Positions 1 to 10,259 of a stretch of DNA of 64,000 bases are shown here, in pieces; position 1 is the first letter of the stretch; each line of letters begins with the position of its first letter. Source of the stretch: Chamaecyparis obtusa (Eukaryota; Streptophyta; Pinopsida; Cupressales; Cupressaceae); contig BSBK01003256.1 of assembly GCA_027943335.1 (NCBI GenBank), forward strand, positions 1,505,001 through 1,569,000. Direction: 5' to 3'. Under the pieces are notes generated by a model. That model did no database searches and was not told the origin of the DNA. It was given only the letters and a program-made list of their open reading frames with translations. A program made the position numbers and the translations under genes.

Positions 1-85
1 TGAACCATGAGTAAACCTGACGAGGAGCACACAAAAAAAGATGTCATTTTTTTGTATGTCTGTTGGAAAACATGTCTTAGGCCTA

Positions 86-154
86 TTTGAATCCTCCAAG
101 CCTTTGGGTTGGATCTCCAAGGCAAATCCAAACCTTAGGCTTGGTGGATTCCAA
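86..154. repeat. Imperfect foldback 1 (29-base arms)
   Basis: Arms at 86-114 and 126-154 pair at about 24 of 29 positions around an 11-base loop. The core is CCAAGCCT against AGGCTTGG. It lies about 40 bases from a second foldback. It could be a decayed MITE or chance structure in AT-rich spacer; no terminal duplication was found. Confidence 0.5.
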
Positions 155-196
155 TGTCTTACAAAGCTTGTGTGCACTATAGTGTGTGCGTGTGCT

Positions 197-288
197 CTAT
201 TCAAATCTATGACTTGCATAGGGCGTGCACGCTATAGGGAGTGCGTGCTATAGCACATGTGCCCTAATCAAGTCATAGATTTGAATAG
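197..288. repeat. Foldback 2 (41-base arms, outer 20 perfect)
   Basis: Arms 197-237 and 248-288 pair at 33 of 41 positions with a 10-base loop. The outer 20 bases are perfectly complementary (CAAGTCATAGATTTGAATAG on the right arm). The size and loop are compatible with a small-RNA precursor or a MITE remnant; nothing in the sequence decides between them. Confidence 0.6.
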
Positions 289-321
289 TGAGAGAGAAAG
301 AGTAAGAAGGTGGCGGGGGCT

Positions 322-352
322 GAGAGAGGAAGAGAGAGAGAGAGAGAGAGAG
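322..352. repeat. (GA)n microsatellite
   Basis: Run of GA dinucleotides with one interruption, following a purine-rich stretch after foldback 2. Confidence 0.9.
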
Positions 353-787
353 GTCATGAGGCCTCCATGAATGTAATATGTTGGTTTGATAGGCCAAATG
401 CCTATAATTCAATGGATCCTTGGGATGTAATAAGAGCCTATTTGTAAGGCCTAGTGACCCTTGGGTACACTATAAGCCCCTGAGCCTACTATGGTCATTT
501 TGGCTTGGAAAGGGTAGACATAGGTTTGTTAAGGTTGATTTGATGTGTCTTCGTCAAAGTCAAGTTGGTTAGGTCCCTAGGAGGTTTAGGGAGTCATTTT
601 TCTCAATAAAGAAAAAGTTGTCATTACAAAGTTGTCAATTTTGTAATGTTGCTCATAGCAACTTTTTTAATTTCTAATCCCCAACATTCACAACCATTCA
701 AAATTGGTTGGAACTACCTTGTGGGATATAAATTGACTCAACAAACCCGAGAGGAGGGTTGTTGGTTGATTGTGTATGAAGAATTTC

Positions 788-790
<3 letters not shown>

Positions 791-828
<38 letters not shown>
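791..828. repeat. (TC)n microsatellite
   Basis: About 19 uninterrupted TC units. Small open frames across it are low-complexity Ser-Leu or Arg-Glu strings and not genes. Confidence 0.95.
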
Positions 829-831
<3 letters not shown>

Positions 832-2159
832 CTTTGACATTTAGAGAAGTTCATTGTAAAGTGAAAGAAAGTGGTTTGAAACTTTGTGGGAGTTACAGAA
901 CAAATAGTGAATCTTAAACTCATCATTTAGAGAAGCTCTAGAACTTGAAAAAGGTGTGGGTGACATTTTGAAGTAGTCCAACAAGTTCCTAGACAACTCA
1001 ACAAGGAAGTTTTAAAGGTTTTAGGTCTCTAGTTTCTATGTATAGGTTGGAATGAAGGAGATATCCATATCACTATAGACCCATAAACAATTGGAAGCAT
1101 TTTTAGAGTCCACCAACTGCGATATAAGAAGGAAAAAATTGTTGTCTTTGTAGAGGAGAGTAGGAAGTGAAAAGTTTCAAAGAAGTTATGAAATTTAATT
1201 TTGTAATGGATTTCTTTTAAAAGAAGGTAGTTATGTAACTGAAAAATCTCATTGAGGAAGTCTATAAATTTGTAATCCAATGACATTAAGAAGATCCAGA
1301 CTTTTATGATCCCCCTTGTCCTTTGAGGCATGAGTGAGGCTCAATTTTGGTCTAGGGCAATTTTATTTTAGTATTGTAAGGGGAAAGAGATAAAGCTTTT
1401 TGTTTTAGGCATGATTTTTGTACAAAGGTAAGTTTGTCTTTGAATTGTTAGCATTCATCGGGGAAGGAAAGGGATGCATATGCAATCTTTGAGTTTAAAT
1501 ATATTTATTTATGATTACAGTTGGTCTTTGAGACAACATGGTTATGTCAAGTGATTTCTTGTGCATTTTTATGTGTATGTGTGCTATGAGGTCTCTGATT
1601 CTAAAGTACGTACACATTTAAATTGAAATGCTAATATTTTGATTGGTTTATTACTTGTAGGTGTGGGGGTTGAATGATATTTGAGTCATTAGTTTCCTTT
1701 CCTTTATTCCTAAATCCATGTTTTCATTCATGCCATGGTGATGGGCAGATGTTAGTCTTCCTTTCCTACTTTCCAATTAAAAACATACCCCAGAAAATTA
1801 TAATTACATCAGAAGAGGGAGTTGTATCTCTAAAATTAAGAGGAAAATTGCTAACCCGATTAGCAAATTCTCCAACTATTAGCGTTGATTAGTCCTTCCT
1901 TTTGGGCATATTGAGTCATCTTCCATAGTTATCTATGAAGGACCAATCTGTTTGATGACAAAGGGTATGCAATTTTTTACATTACACTATATGATATAGA
2001 AGTTGATTTATCCAATGCCAAGATCATTAAAGATCAAATCATTTAAATTTTGGATCATTGATCCTTTAATATGATCTAATCCCAATGTACTACATGTTCC
2101 TTTTGGTTCATAAGATTCTACTTCCATTTATAAAAAGGCCTATTATAATTTTAAAAAAT
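829..2159. other. AT-rich spacer, no gene recognised
   Basis: Only short open frames (up to about 100 codons) with no recognisable motif in any frame. No LTR end, tRNA or transposase signature was seen. Confidence 0.6.
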
Positions 2160-2920
2160 TCATTTTTTCCCAATTCAAAGAAATATACAATTCCACCACC
2201 TTTACATTTAAATATATAACTTCTTTCTTAATCATATATTCCTTTGGTTACTCCCTTTGTTCTCTTTTGGAAGAAGAATCAATATCTATGGTTGGTTAGC
2301 TTACATAATCACCTTTTTTTTAAGAAGAAAACTATTTTACATATTTTTTTAGCATTTTAAGCATACAAATAATTGACATCCTTTAATTCAAAGTTAATAA
2401 TTGAGGAGCATCTCTAATCAACCTGTTCCCAATAAGAGACAATGGCTAAGGGTCATTGTAATTGACCTTCTCCATCCAAAACTCAAAATTAAAAAATTTA
2501 AAGATAAATAACAATAATAAAAGAACAACAATAATTTTTGAATAATCTTTTCTTGTTCAATAAAATTTACAATTATATTCTCTCTATGTTCAAAGATACA
2601 ACCTCTTTCTTGAACCACAGATGCCTTTGATTCTCGCACTTCTTATTCTCTTTTGTAGGATGAAGAAGGAATAAAATTCTATGCTTGGTTAACTTAAGTC
2701 ATCAAATTTTTTGGGAGGATAAATATTTTACATAGCTTTTAAATAGTTTATCTACATAAATAATTGTTCTCCTTCAATTAAGAGTCAATAATTGAAGAGA
2801 ATGCATATTTGACCTTTTCCAGCTAAGAAACAATGACTAATGGATATCCCTAATTGACCGCCTCTGGTCAAAAATCAACAATGACTAAGTGATATCCCTA
2901 ATTGACCTCCTTCAGTCAAG
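2160..2920. repeat. Tandem duplication, about 380-base period
   Basis: The block at about 2160-2540 is repeated, diverged, at about 2540-2920. Matching landmarks include TTCTCTTTTG at about 2264 and 2646, the CTATG(G/C)TTGGTTA segments, and the AATAATTGA(G/A)GAG segments. Both copies are non-coding and AT-rich. Confidence 0.7.
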
Positions 2921-3000
2921 AAGCAAAATTTATATATGCTAAGAAACAATGACTAAGAGAAATTCATAATTAATCTCCTTCAACCAAAAAACAACAATTC
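2790..3000. repeat. Degenerate minisatellite, about 50-base units
   Basis: Three to four decayed units containing CAATGACTAA followed by ATATCCCTAATTGACC. They sit at the right end of the 380-base duplication and probably descend from the same local amplification. A related unit occurs near 2430. Confidence 0.65.
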
Positions 3001-4700
3001 AAAAATTCTCATTTCAACATCCATAAATGACCTTCTACTAAAAAAAATTCAAAATTTCATAATTTTCCATTTCACCCAATCTCCCCACATATAATGTCAA
3101 ACCTTACCAATAATTTAAAAAAATTCTACTAATTTAAAACAAAATCCATTCACCTTCATCAATAAACCAAACAACATTGTAGGAATATTATTTCAAAATT
3201 TATATAATCAAACAAATTAATGAAAAATTCAAAGATGAAGAGCACGAGACAAGGAATATTAGGTAAATCCATTCACTAATCCGTGCGAAGTATTATACCC
3301 CACGTAATGTGGGGCCAGAGTGATTGATGTCCATGCATTTTCCCCCAAACAGCTGTAAACAGAGGTATAGCAGTTGCTAACTAAATCTGGCATGAAGAAA
3401 TGTTCGGCGCCGCCAAGTAAGCGAAGAATCGTTTGAAGTTTGTAGACAAAGATTTGTCCGTATGTGCAGTGCATGTGAGGTGTGAGCTGGCTGACGTTTT
3501 AGCGGCGGAAGCAGTGCACATGGATGGGTCCCACACTCCCATGACCTATTTGTTGTATACGCTTAAATATTTGTTTTTATCATTAATTCATATTTAGTTT
3601 TAATGATGTGGGAAGTGATTGGGCGTGTCTTGCCCTAATCATTGGGAAGGTGCCCCCTATTTTAATTGTAATTAGTTGGCGGGGAAGGGAGAATTTCCTT
3701 TGGGGAAGAGGAATAAAGGTGTGGGCGTGGTTGGTCTAAATTATTTTTATAGTGTTTGCCTCGTAGGGGAATATCCACATTGTAAGGTGTGGGTAGGGGG
3801 ACAAAATGAATTGTATGCCCTTTTTGAGGAACTTGAGCCGTGCTTGGCTGGGTTAGTACACATGGGTAATGTGGCCCTTTGCATGTTTCATTACTTCTTT
3901 CTTGTTGGGTTAGAATATGGTGTACTAGGGTTGAACTAGGTGAGTAGATGAAGATAAGGGTATGTGGTTGAGGAGAGTAGATGAAGATAAGGGTATGTTT
4001 TATAAATGTAACATTTATTAAGTTTCAATTCTTTTGGAGTTGGAATAAATAAAAGATGATAGAGTGTTTGGATCTTAGATAGATTTGGTGGAATGAGTAT
4101 TTCTTGATGGAATGGGTACTCCTCAATCTTTAATTCTTAAATAGGAGTTTGTCTTTCATGTAATTCAAATTTATGTTTATATACAAACAGTCAAAAGATA
4201 ATATAAGATTGTTATATACTTTTCAAAAAGAAAATTCATGTTGTTTGTTTCTAAATTTGATTCTATAAGTTTTTTAAAATTGGTGTCTTAAATCACGTAT
4301 AGTTATAGAGCTTAAGTACATGAGAAGTAAGTTAGTTATAGATCAAAACTGACTATTTGCAATTGACCTACCTATTTCTCATCTCCATGAGCACTTTAGC
4401 ATCTTGATGGTGGATCATAGAGGGTGATCTAAAATATCGATGCTAAAAAAATTACACAATCAAATCGAGACGCAAACTATATTAGTCTTGTGGATTTTGG
4501 AAATTAGATGACATTAATATGGTTTCACACTTTGGCTTAGTTAATCTATTTACTAGGTACTTCCAATTTTAAGAGATTTTTCTTTTTATGGAGGATTTTT
4601 ATTCATGTACAAGATCATTTTGCTATCTTAAATAGGAGCAAAAACCTTAGTTAATGATATAAGAATTTCATAATTCATAATATTTTTTTTATTAAGGGTA
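3001..4700. other. Spacer with one less AT-rich island, no gene recognised
   Basis: Mostly AT-rich. A less AT-rich stretch at about 3280-3850 contains a 71-codon antisense open frame (3259-3474) with a mixed, non-repetitive composition and no motif I recognise. It could be a lost exon or chance. Nothing else supports coding. Confidence 0.5.
3942..3998. repeat. 33-base direct repeat
   Basis: GAGTAGATGAAGATAAGGG starts at 3942 and again at 3975, giving one full and one partial 33-base unit with identical shared sequence. Confidence 0.85.
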
Positions 4701-4799
4701 AAATAGGTTTTGAGGGGACCCAAAACTATTTTTTATAAAATGCTACTTAATAGAAAAACCTAGCCAACTAGCAACCTAAAAACAACTAAAAAGTTGATA

Positions 4800-5223
4800 A
4801 ATAACAACAAAAAGAAGCAACCAAAGAAGTCTATTACATTTTCTTAAGTATCTCAATAGCCTCTAGCTCTTGTTAACAAAAGCTCATGTGGAGATCAATC
4901 AGACCTTACAAATCTTTCTTATCCTCCTCAACAAACTTCTTCATGTTGCCATGTGTACACGAACAAGGTCTCTTCTCATTTGAGAGACTAGCCTATTTAC
5001 CCTTACTCTTCTTTACACCAAATTTCTTCTCACCAAAGATAATAGTCCCATAGTGTTCTCATCCTTGAGGTCTTTCAACTTCTTAGATAGAATTTGAATA
5101 CCTTTAACACTATTATAGATAGTTTTGTAACTAACTTTAACCACTTTTTCCAAGTTTTCATGCACTTTATGTATCTTGTCTTCTAGCCCTTTAATGAAAT
5201 TTCATAGTCATTCTCCATAACAC
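4800..5223 (-). pseudogene. Host-repeat copy 1, left part (interrupted by gypsy A)
   Basis: This matches the copy at 23.43-24.18 kb, including the segments TTTACCCTTACTCTTCTT and CTTCTAGCCCTTTAATG. The match resumes at 23014 beyond gypsy A, so the element split the copy at AACAC. Read on the minus strand, both copies keep a decayed protein pattern (ILSK, LK, KDE, then Lys-rich), so the ancestral repeat may have carried a coding exon. The protein family is not recognised. Stops interrupt it here. Confidence 0.6.
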
Positions 5224-6382
5224 TCTAAGGGCACAAGTTGCACCCTGATGTAAATTACCATTAAGGATTACCCCTACCTTAGTATAAGACTCAAAAAATC
5301 TAGATCATGGACACCCATGCCCATTCATCATGCTTCTTCACCACCAGCTTTGAATCCTAACCACGCAACCTGGATGATACATGACGTGTGTGTGCTACAA
5401 AGATGTTCATGCCATGCACACTCTTCTGTGAATCTGTAGATATGTACCTTATCATTGGAGCATTACAAACTACCACCCTACAATTGTAATGCTCGTTTCC
5501 TAGTGCCTATTGTCACAATTTGACCCTACATGCATATATCCCTATTTTTTGCCTTCATTTGGTCATCTTCTTCTATGTCATTCTCTTTTGCAAGCACTTG
5601 TTTTTCTACACAAAACTCTCATTCTCAAAGATTACTCTCACATCTTGTGTCTTTGATTGTATCGGCAATACATTGGCTCTGCTACCCTCCTCACTTGTCG
5701 TCTAGCTCATTGAGGGGAGTCTCTACACCTTGCATTATTTGTGTTCTTGAAGCATATCACAAGTTCTTGATTTCTTCTAACCATTCATCTACTATTTTTG
5801 TAACTTTGATACAATTATCTATCACATATCATTGTGTCTATTTGGCTATTATGGAGGTGGAAACACCAAAGTAGGGACTTGACTACGATAGGTCTCTAAA
5901 CAACCACCTAATATTTTCCTTCATTTTTGTGTGTGTACGTTTGTGGACATATGAGTGTTTGGATGGAAATTTCATCAACTTTATGGTAAAATCCTTTCTA
6001 TCATCATCCTTTGTACTCTACCTATGTGGACTAACGTATGTTGCACATACATTTCGTATCTATGTAGTTGTCCTTGACTTGTGCGTGTGTTTTAGGCAGT
6101 GAGCTTAAAGTGCTCAGTGTTTATTCTTCATAGTGAGTTATTTTATCTATGATAGTTAAAACATTTTTATCTTTTAGTATCTTCAATTGATTTACATTTT
6201 CTTCATATTAAACACTTATCTATTTACATATCAATACGTTGATCAATTAAACCCCCTCTTCAACATTTATTTGTTTCATCCCCTATCTCTGTGTTCTAGT
6301 AGAAGTGAGGTGGCACAAGGGAAGGTGCATCCTTTAGGACTTTGATCAGTCTTGAAGTCAATGTACTTTTCCCTTCTCTGCA
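5224..6382 (+). repeat. Gypsy A 5' LTR
   Basis: 1159 bases, homologous to 21895-23013. The expected initial TG has decayed: it starts TCTAAGGG where the 3' LTR starts TGCAATG. It ends CTCTGCA directly before the primer site. Small open frames at 5520-5874 are not genes. Confidence 0.85.
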
Positions 6383-6385
6383 TTT

Positions 6386-6401
6386 TGGTGAACCCGACGT
6401 G
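6386..6401 (+). other. Gypsy A primer binding site
   Basis: TGGTGAACCCGACGTG begins three bases after the 5' LTR. TGG matches the complement of a tRNA CCA end. It is not the initiator-Met type; I cannot name the tRNA with confidence. Confidence 0.65.
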
Positions 6402-6489
6402 AACTAGCAACCTTTGTATTGAATCCTATCCAAGTGATAGTCCCACAATAGATATGGTGACCATCACTTTGGTTTCCTTGCCTTCTTAG

Positions 6490-6975
6490 AGGATTCCTGA
6501 GATGACTATTACATTCACCCCTCTAGATGGGCTATACAATATAGAGCCTTCTTCCCTCTATGTCCCAACATCAATCAATGGTGTTTCTATAAGAGGCGTT
6601 GTGGTTGACCCTACTTGTTGGGTTGATGTAATCATCAAGGAGGTCCTCTTCGTCAATAGTTCAATCAGGGAAAGTATGATGAGTGTCATGCCACCATCAT
6701 AATACATGATGGAATGCATCTTCCACCTTTTGGGTCCACCACTTTTATGGTCCACGTAGGACCCAAGGTGGTTTTCTTGATGTTTTTTTTGTTTAGACCT
6801 CTTCAAGGCCAAACTAGGTATTTCCTAGTCGACCTCTATGGGAGCCATCCCTTTGGATATTCATAAATTATTGAAGTTTCCTCATGAAGGGACCATTCAT
6901 ACTATTTAGGACACTAGGTATCATCCTTCGATGTCCCATGGGGGCTTCTCCCTTGACCATTATTGGCCTACTCCA
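6490..6975 (+). pseudogene. Decayed retroviral-type aspartic protease region of gypsy A
   Basis: Across two frames the sequence reads like the protease segment of plant gypsy elements. First comes SINGVSIRGVVVDPTCWVDV, where the family has a DxGSS/N active-site loop; here the loop reads DPTCW, so the catalytic triad is lost. About 80 codons later, after a frame change, comes AIPLDIHKLLKFPHEGTIHTI-like sequence, which matches the conserved stretch downstream of the protease. Several in-frame stops and at least one frameshift are present. The call is by pattern only; a GAG or other gypsy polyprotein segment is the alternative. Confidence 0.5.
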
Positions 6976-8950
6976 ACAGAGACCCTACATCCCTGACAAG
7001 ATGTAACATTCCTCACCTACTAAAAGTATAAAGTCAGAGAACTTAATCTAAAACCTATAATACCTTCCCCCACTCAAACCTCTCATGAGGCTCAACATGC
7101 TTCATCCTCAAACCCTTCTTCACTGGGGGCTCAAGACAAGCATGTGCCTCATGGAAAGCCTCCTTTCTCACCTTAGGCCACACACCCTCCAGTAGTGACC
7201 TTTATTCCTACGTCCACATCTAGTGTGGATAAAGGAAAGGCACCGGGATTACCCAAGATCAAGATGCATCCATATTTTCCCATTCCTATCATTGTAGACA
7301 CACCTCACCCTACCATTTATGGAAAGGGTAAGAGGTTTCCTAGGACCACACCATCTCCTCTGACACTTTTTCTTCATCCTTTAAGGGCATCCTTTGTTCC
7401 TCCCGTTGCTCATATGAAAAAGAGAGTAAAGGAAACTGTGACTAAGCTAATAGTTCCCGTATCAGCTCCACATCCTAATACATTAGTAGGGCCATCTCTT
7501 TTTCCATTGAAAGTATTGATAAACTCCCCTATAGAGAAGGATGATACCACACCCTTGTAGGTTTCTTATTTGGGCCCACATATGCATCAAAACTAGCTTG
7601 TGCATGAGAATAAGTGTCATTAAAAAGAGAGGGCCTTAAGGCACGAGGTTTTTTCAAGGATGGAGAGAATGTCGTTTGAGCATGTGTCTTCTACCACTTC
7701 AACCTTTTCCTAAAATTCTATTCCCTACTTATGTTGTAGCTATGCCAGCTCCCCACCTTGTGACCTCTTTTCTCATGCTTCCTCTTACATAAAGAGTTTC
7801 CATTAGGCATCATGCCAAGCGAGTCTAGGTGTTTAAATCTCCTTCATAGGAGCCACCTTTGATCACTAATTTTCCATATGTCCCACCATTACCTAATCTG
7901 ACAAACATGTTGCATGCATAAGTGGTATCCAGTGAAATTTTGTCCACCTAGATTGTGCCTACCCCATCTCAAGACTACCATGATAGCTTCCCTAATTTCC
8001 TAAAGTATACTATAGTGGGTTGAATTCCTTCACCTCCATCTTTTAAGATAAAGTTTGAGTATGGTCCTATTCTAGAGTTCAAACACTGTAAATTTTCTTT
8101 GGCAGATCCCCTTTCTATTTTGGTCCTCGTAGTGGAGAAATCTTTGGGTTCTCTTGAGTTTGTCTCTGCCCCTTTTACAAGGGACAAAAGGGAGTCTTTT
8201 TCATATGAACCTCCTTGTGGGTACTCTATAAGCTATGAGGCTTGTATTTTTTACTCCTTGGATAATATTTCAGTGTTGATGATGATCTTCACATGAGCCC
8301 TCTCACTTGCCATAGTTCATCTATTGGATTATAACATCAAGAATACTTCATCCTTGGCTTATGCTACTAGTGGGGTTCCTGGGGATCCTATTATAGACAT
8401 CCCATTGTAATCTTGAACTCCCTCCCCATATGACCAAGATTAGGAGGACAATGATCTATTGATGGATGACCTATGAGAGAAGTACCCACTTCTACATCTT
8501 TAGATTAGAGTGTTGTTTCTTGTGTTTCCCAATTCCTATATTTTAGTGTTGTTCCCTCCTAGAAGACCCTTGTACTCTATTGGTACCTAGAAATGGGAGG
8601 TGTTCTATTGTGAAAATTCCTCTATTTATTATCTTTTTCTTATATTTGTCATGTCTTTGATTTTTTATATTTGGGGATGATGCAATGTGTTTTGGGCATT
8701 TAGGCACTCCTTCCATGTTGACTTACATTTTTATTTTCATTTGTCTTCATGTTAAATTCTTCGGATTTGAGCCATGTTTGCTAGTGATGAGATATCCTCA
8801 AGAGCATGCATACATTTATTTTTTTGGAACTAATGCAAATCCAATAGATCCCCATGTCTTTGTGCAAATGTTGTGGAGATCGTGTATCACTTGTCAATAA
8901 GTGACATTCCATGACAAAATCTCATATGTTGACATGCCACAATGTCTCCT
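6976..8950 (+). other. Gypsy A internal region, no domain recognised
   Basis: This holds a 121-codon open frame at 7195-7560 that is rich in Pro, Thr and Ser and could be a linker of the polyprotein. Other frames are short. No reverse transcriptase or RNase H motif was seen. The region ends at the CTCCT target site of copia 1. Confidence 0.45.
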
Positions 8951-10202
8951 TGTTGGAGATTTTCCAGCAAGCCAGTGCTGACTGTATGTTTGTCATTGAT
9001 GACAACATATAGTAAGTAGCATGCATGGAAGACTTATGCAGTAAGCTTTCAGAATATATAGCATGGACATGTTATCAACATGATATCATGGGCACAGAGG
9101 GTAACTGTTAGTACAGATAGTTATATAGAAGCTTGTATCAACAATGTTCCTAACAGAATAACATGCAGTGTTCTGTGTACAATTGTCTGTATAGTTATCA
9201 TGGAGCCTTGTGCATGTAGAGTATGATGATCAATATAAGTGAAGTTATGCAGTCGCTATTCATGAGTAGCAGTTTTTTGTGTTTGTTTAGAAGAGCCCAT
9301 AGAGATTATATTGGTTCTAGAGTTGTGCTTATCATTTTGGTATGTGCCCTTGGATTAGAGCTTGGAGAAGAGTTAGTAAGGTTTGGTTAAGAGCACATGA
9401 GATAATTCATCTTGAGGAGAAAGATCCAGTTGTTTTGGTAGAGCTGATAGTGTGTAGTGTGCATCTATAATTATCTTATTGGACAGATCCCAAAATGTGT
9501 TGCGTGCTTAGTAGATTCAACTAAATTATTATTGGAGTTTTTTATTGCTTCTCTAATATGATTTCAAGGTGGTTCTAACAGGCTGACTTAGTTATATCAT
9601 TTAAAGGAAATATATTTATAGCCAGTCATTTGTGATTTCTTGAGCATGGTTTATAGTTTGTGAAGAGCAGAGCAGAGTGTGCGAAGTGTTGAGCCATCAG
9701 AAGAAGGTCTATGTGACCAAGTAAAGTATTTGTGCTATACATTGTAACTGATCCAGACAAGTCAAAGAGCAATTCACCAAGATTCAAGTATAGTGTGTAT
9801 CTGTTAAACAGAAGGTTGTAGCCTTCACCCCTTTGAGTAGTGTGCTCTCGGACAGTGTGTCCTCATCCCTAATAGGGTTAATTGTAAAAGACTCCTAACA
9901 GGGTCTGACCCTTAACCAAGTCTATTGTACTAAATATATTGTAAAGAAACTCCTAATAGGGTTAAGGATCTTCTAACAAGGATCATTATACACTAGTGCA
10001 GAATATCAGTGGGTGTCAATTCCCACTGGGGTTTTTACCTATTTGGGTTTCCCCGTAACCAAAATATTGGTGTTATGTTCAAGTGATCTTTCATTATGTT
10101 TATGCTTTATGTTTAAGTATACTTAATTGGATAAAGAATTGAAACTTGTAGATAACTGATTCACCCCCCCCTCTCAGTTATCTCTTGGGAATATTCCTCA
10201 CA
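8951..10202 (+). repeat. Copia 1 5' LTR
   Basis: 1252 bases, TGTTGGAG...CCTCACA. It is 47 bases shorter than the 3' LTR, mainly because a segment present at about 14990-15050 is missing here near 9215. It contains repeated CTAA(C/T)AGGGT motifs and the terminal hairpin at 10151-10182. Confidence 0.95.
10151..10182 (+). other. Hairpin with C-rich loop near the LTR end
   Basis: GATAACTGA and TCAGTTATC form a perfect 9-base stem around a loop of TTCA, C8 and TC, ending 20 bases before the LTR end. The same structure occurs in the LTRs of copia 3 and copia 4. Confidence 0.7.
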
Positions 10203-10204
10203 AT

Positions 10205-10216
10205 TGGTATCAGAGA
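10205..10216 (+). other. Copia 1 primer binding site (initiator Met tRNA)
   Basis: TGGTATCAGAGA, two bases after the LTR, matches 11 of 12 bases of the usual plant copia primer site TGGTATCAGAGC. Confidence 0.9.
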
Positions 10217-10259
10217 CAAGTGCCTTGGAGAAAAAGTTTAACAGCTTGAGGTTGATCAG

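Noticed and set aside
2790..3000. CRISPR-like array
   Set aside because: Degenerate, AT-rich tandem units without uniform repeats and unique spacers, in a plant nuclear context.
3259..3474. 71-codon antisense open frame in a less AT-rich patch
   Set aside because: No recognisable motif, no splice or start context, no neighbour support. Kept only as a remark in the spacer entry.
7195..7560. 121-codon Pro-rich open frame as a possible gene
   Set aside because: It lies inside gypsy A, has low complexity and no domain; better read as a polyprotein linker or chance.
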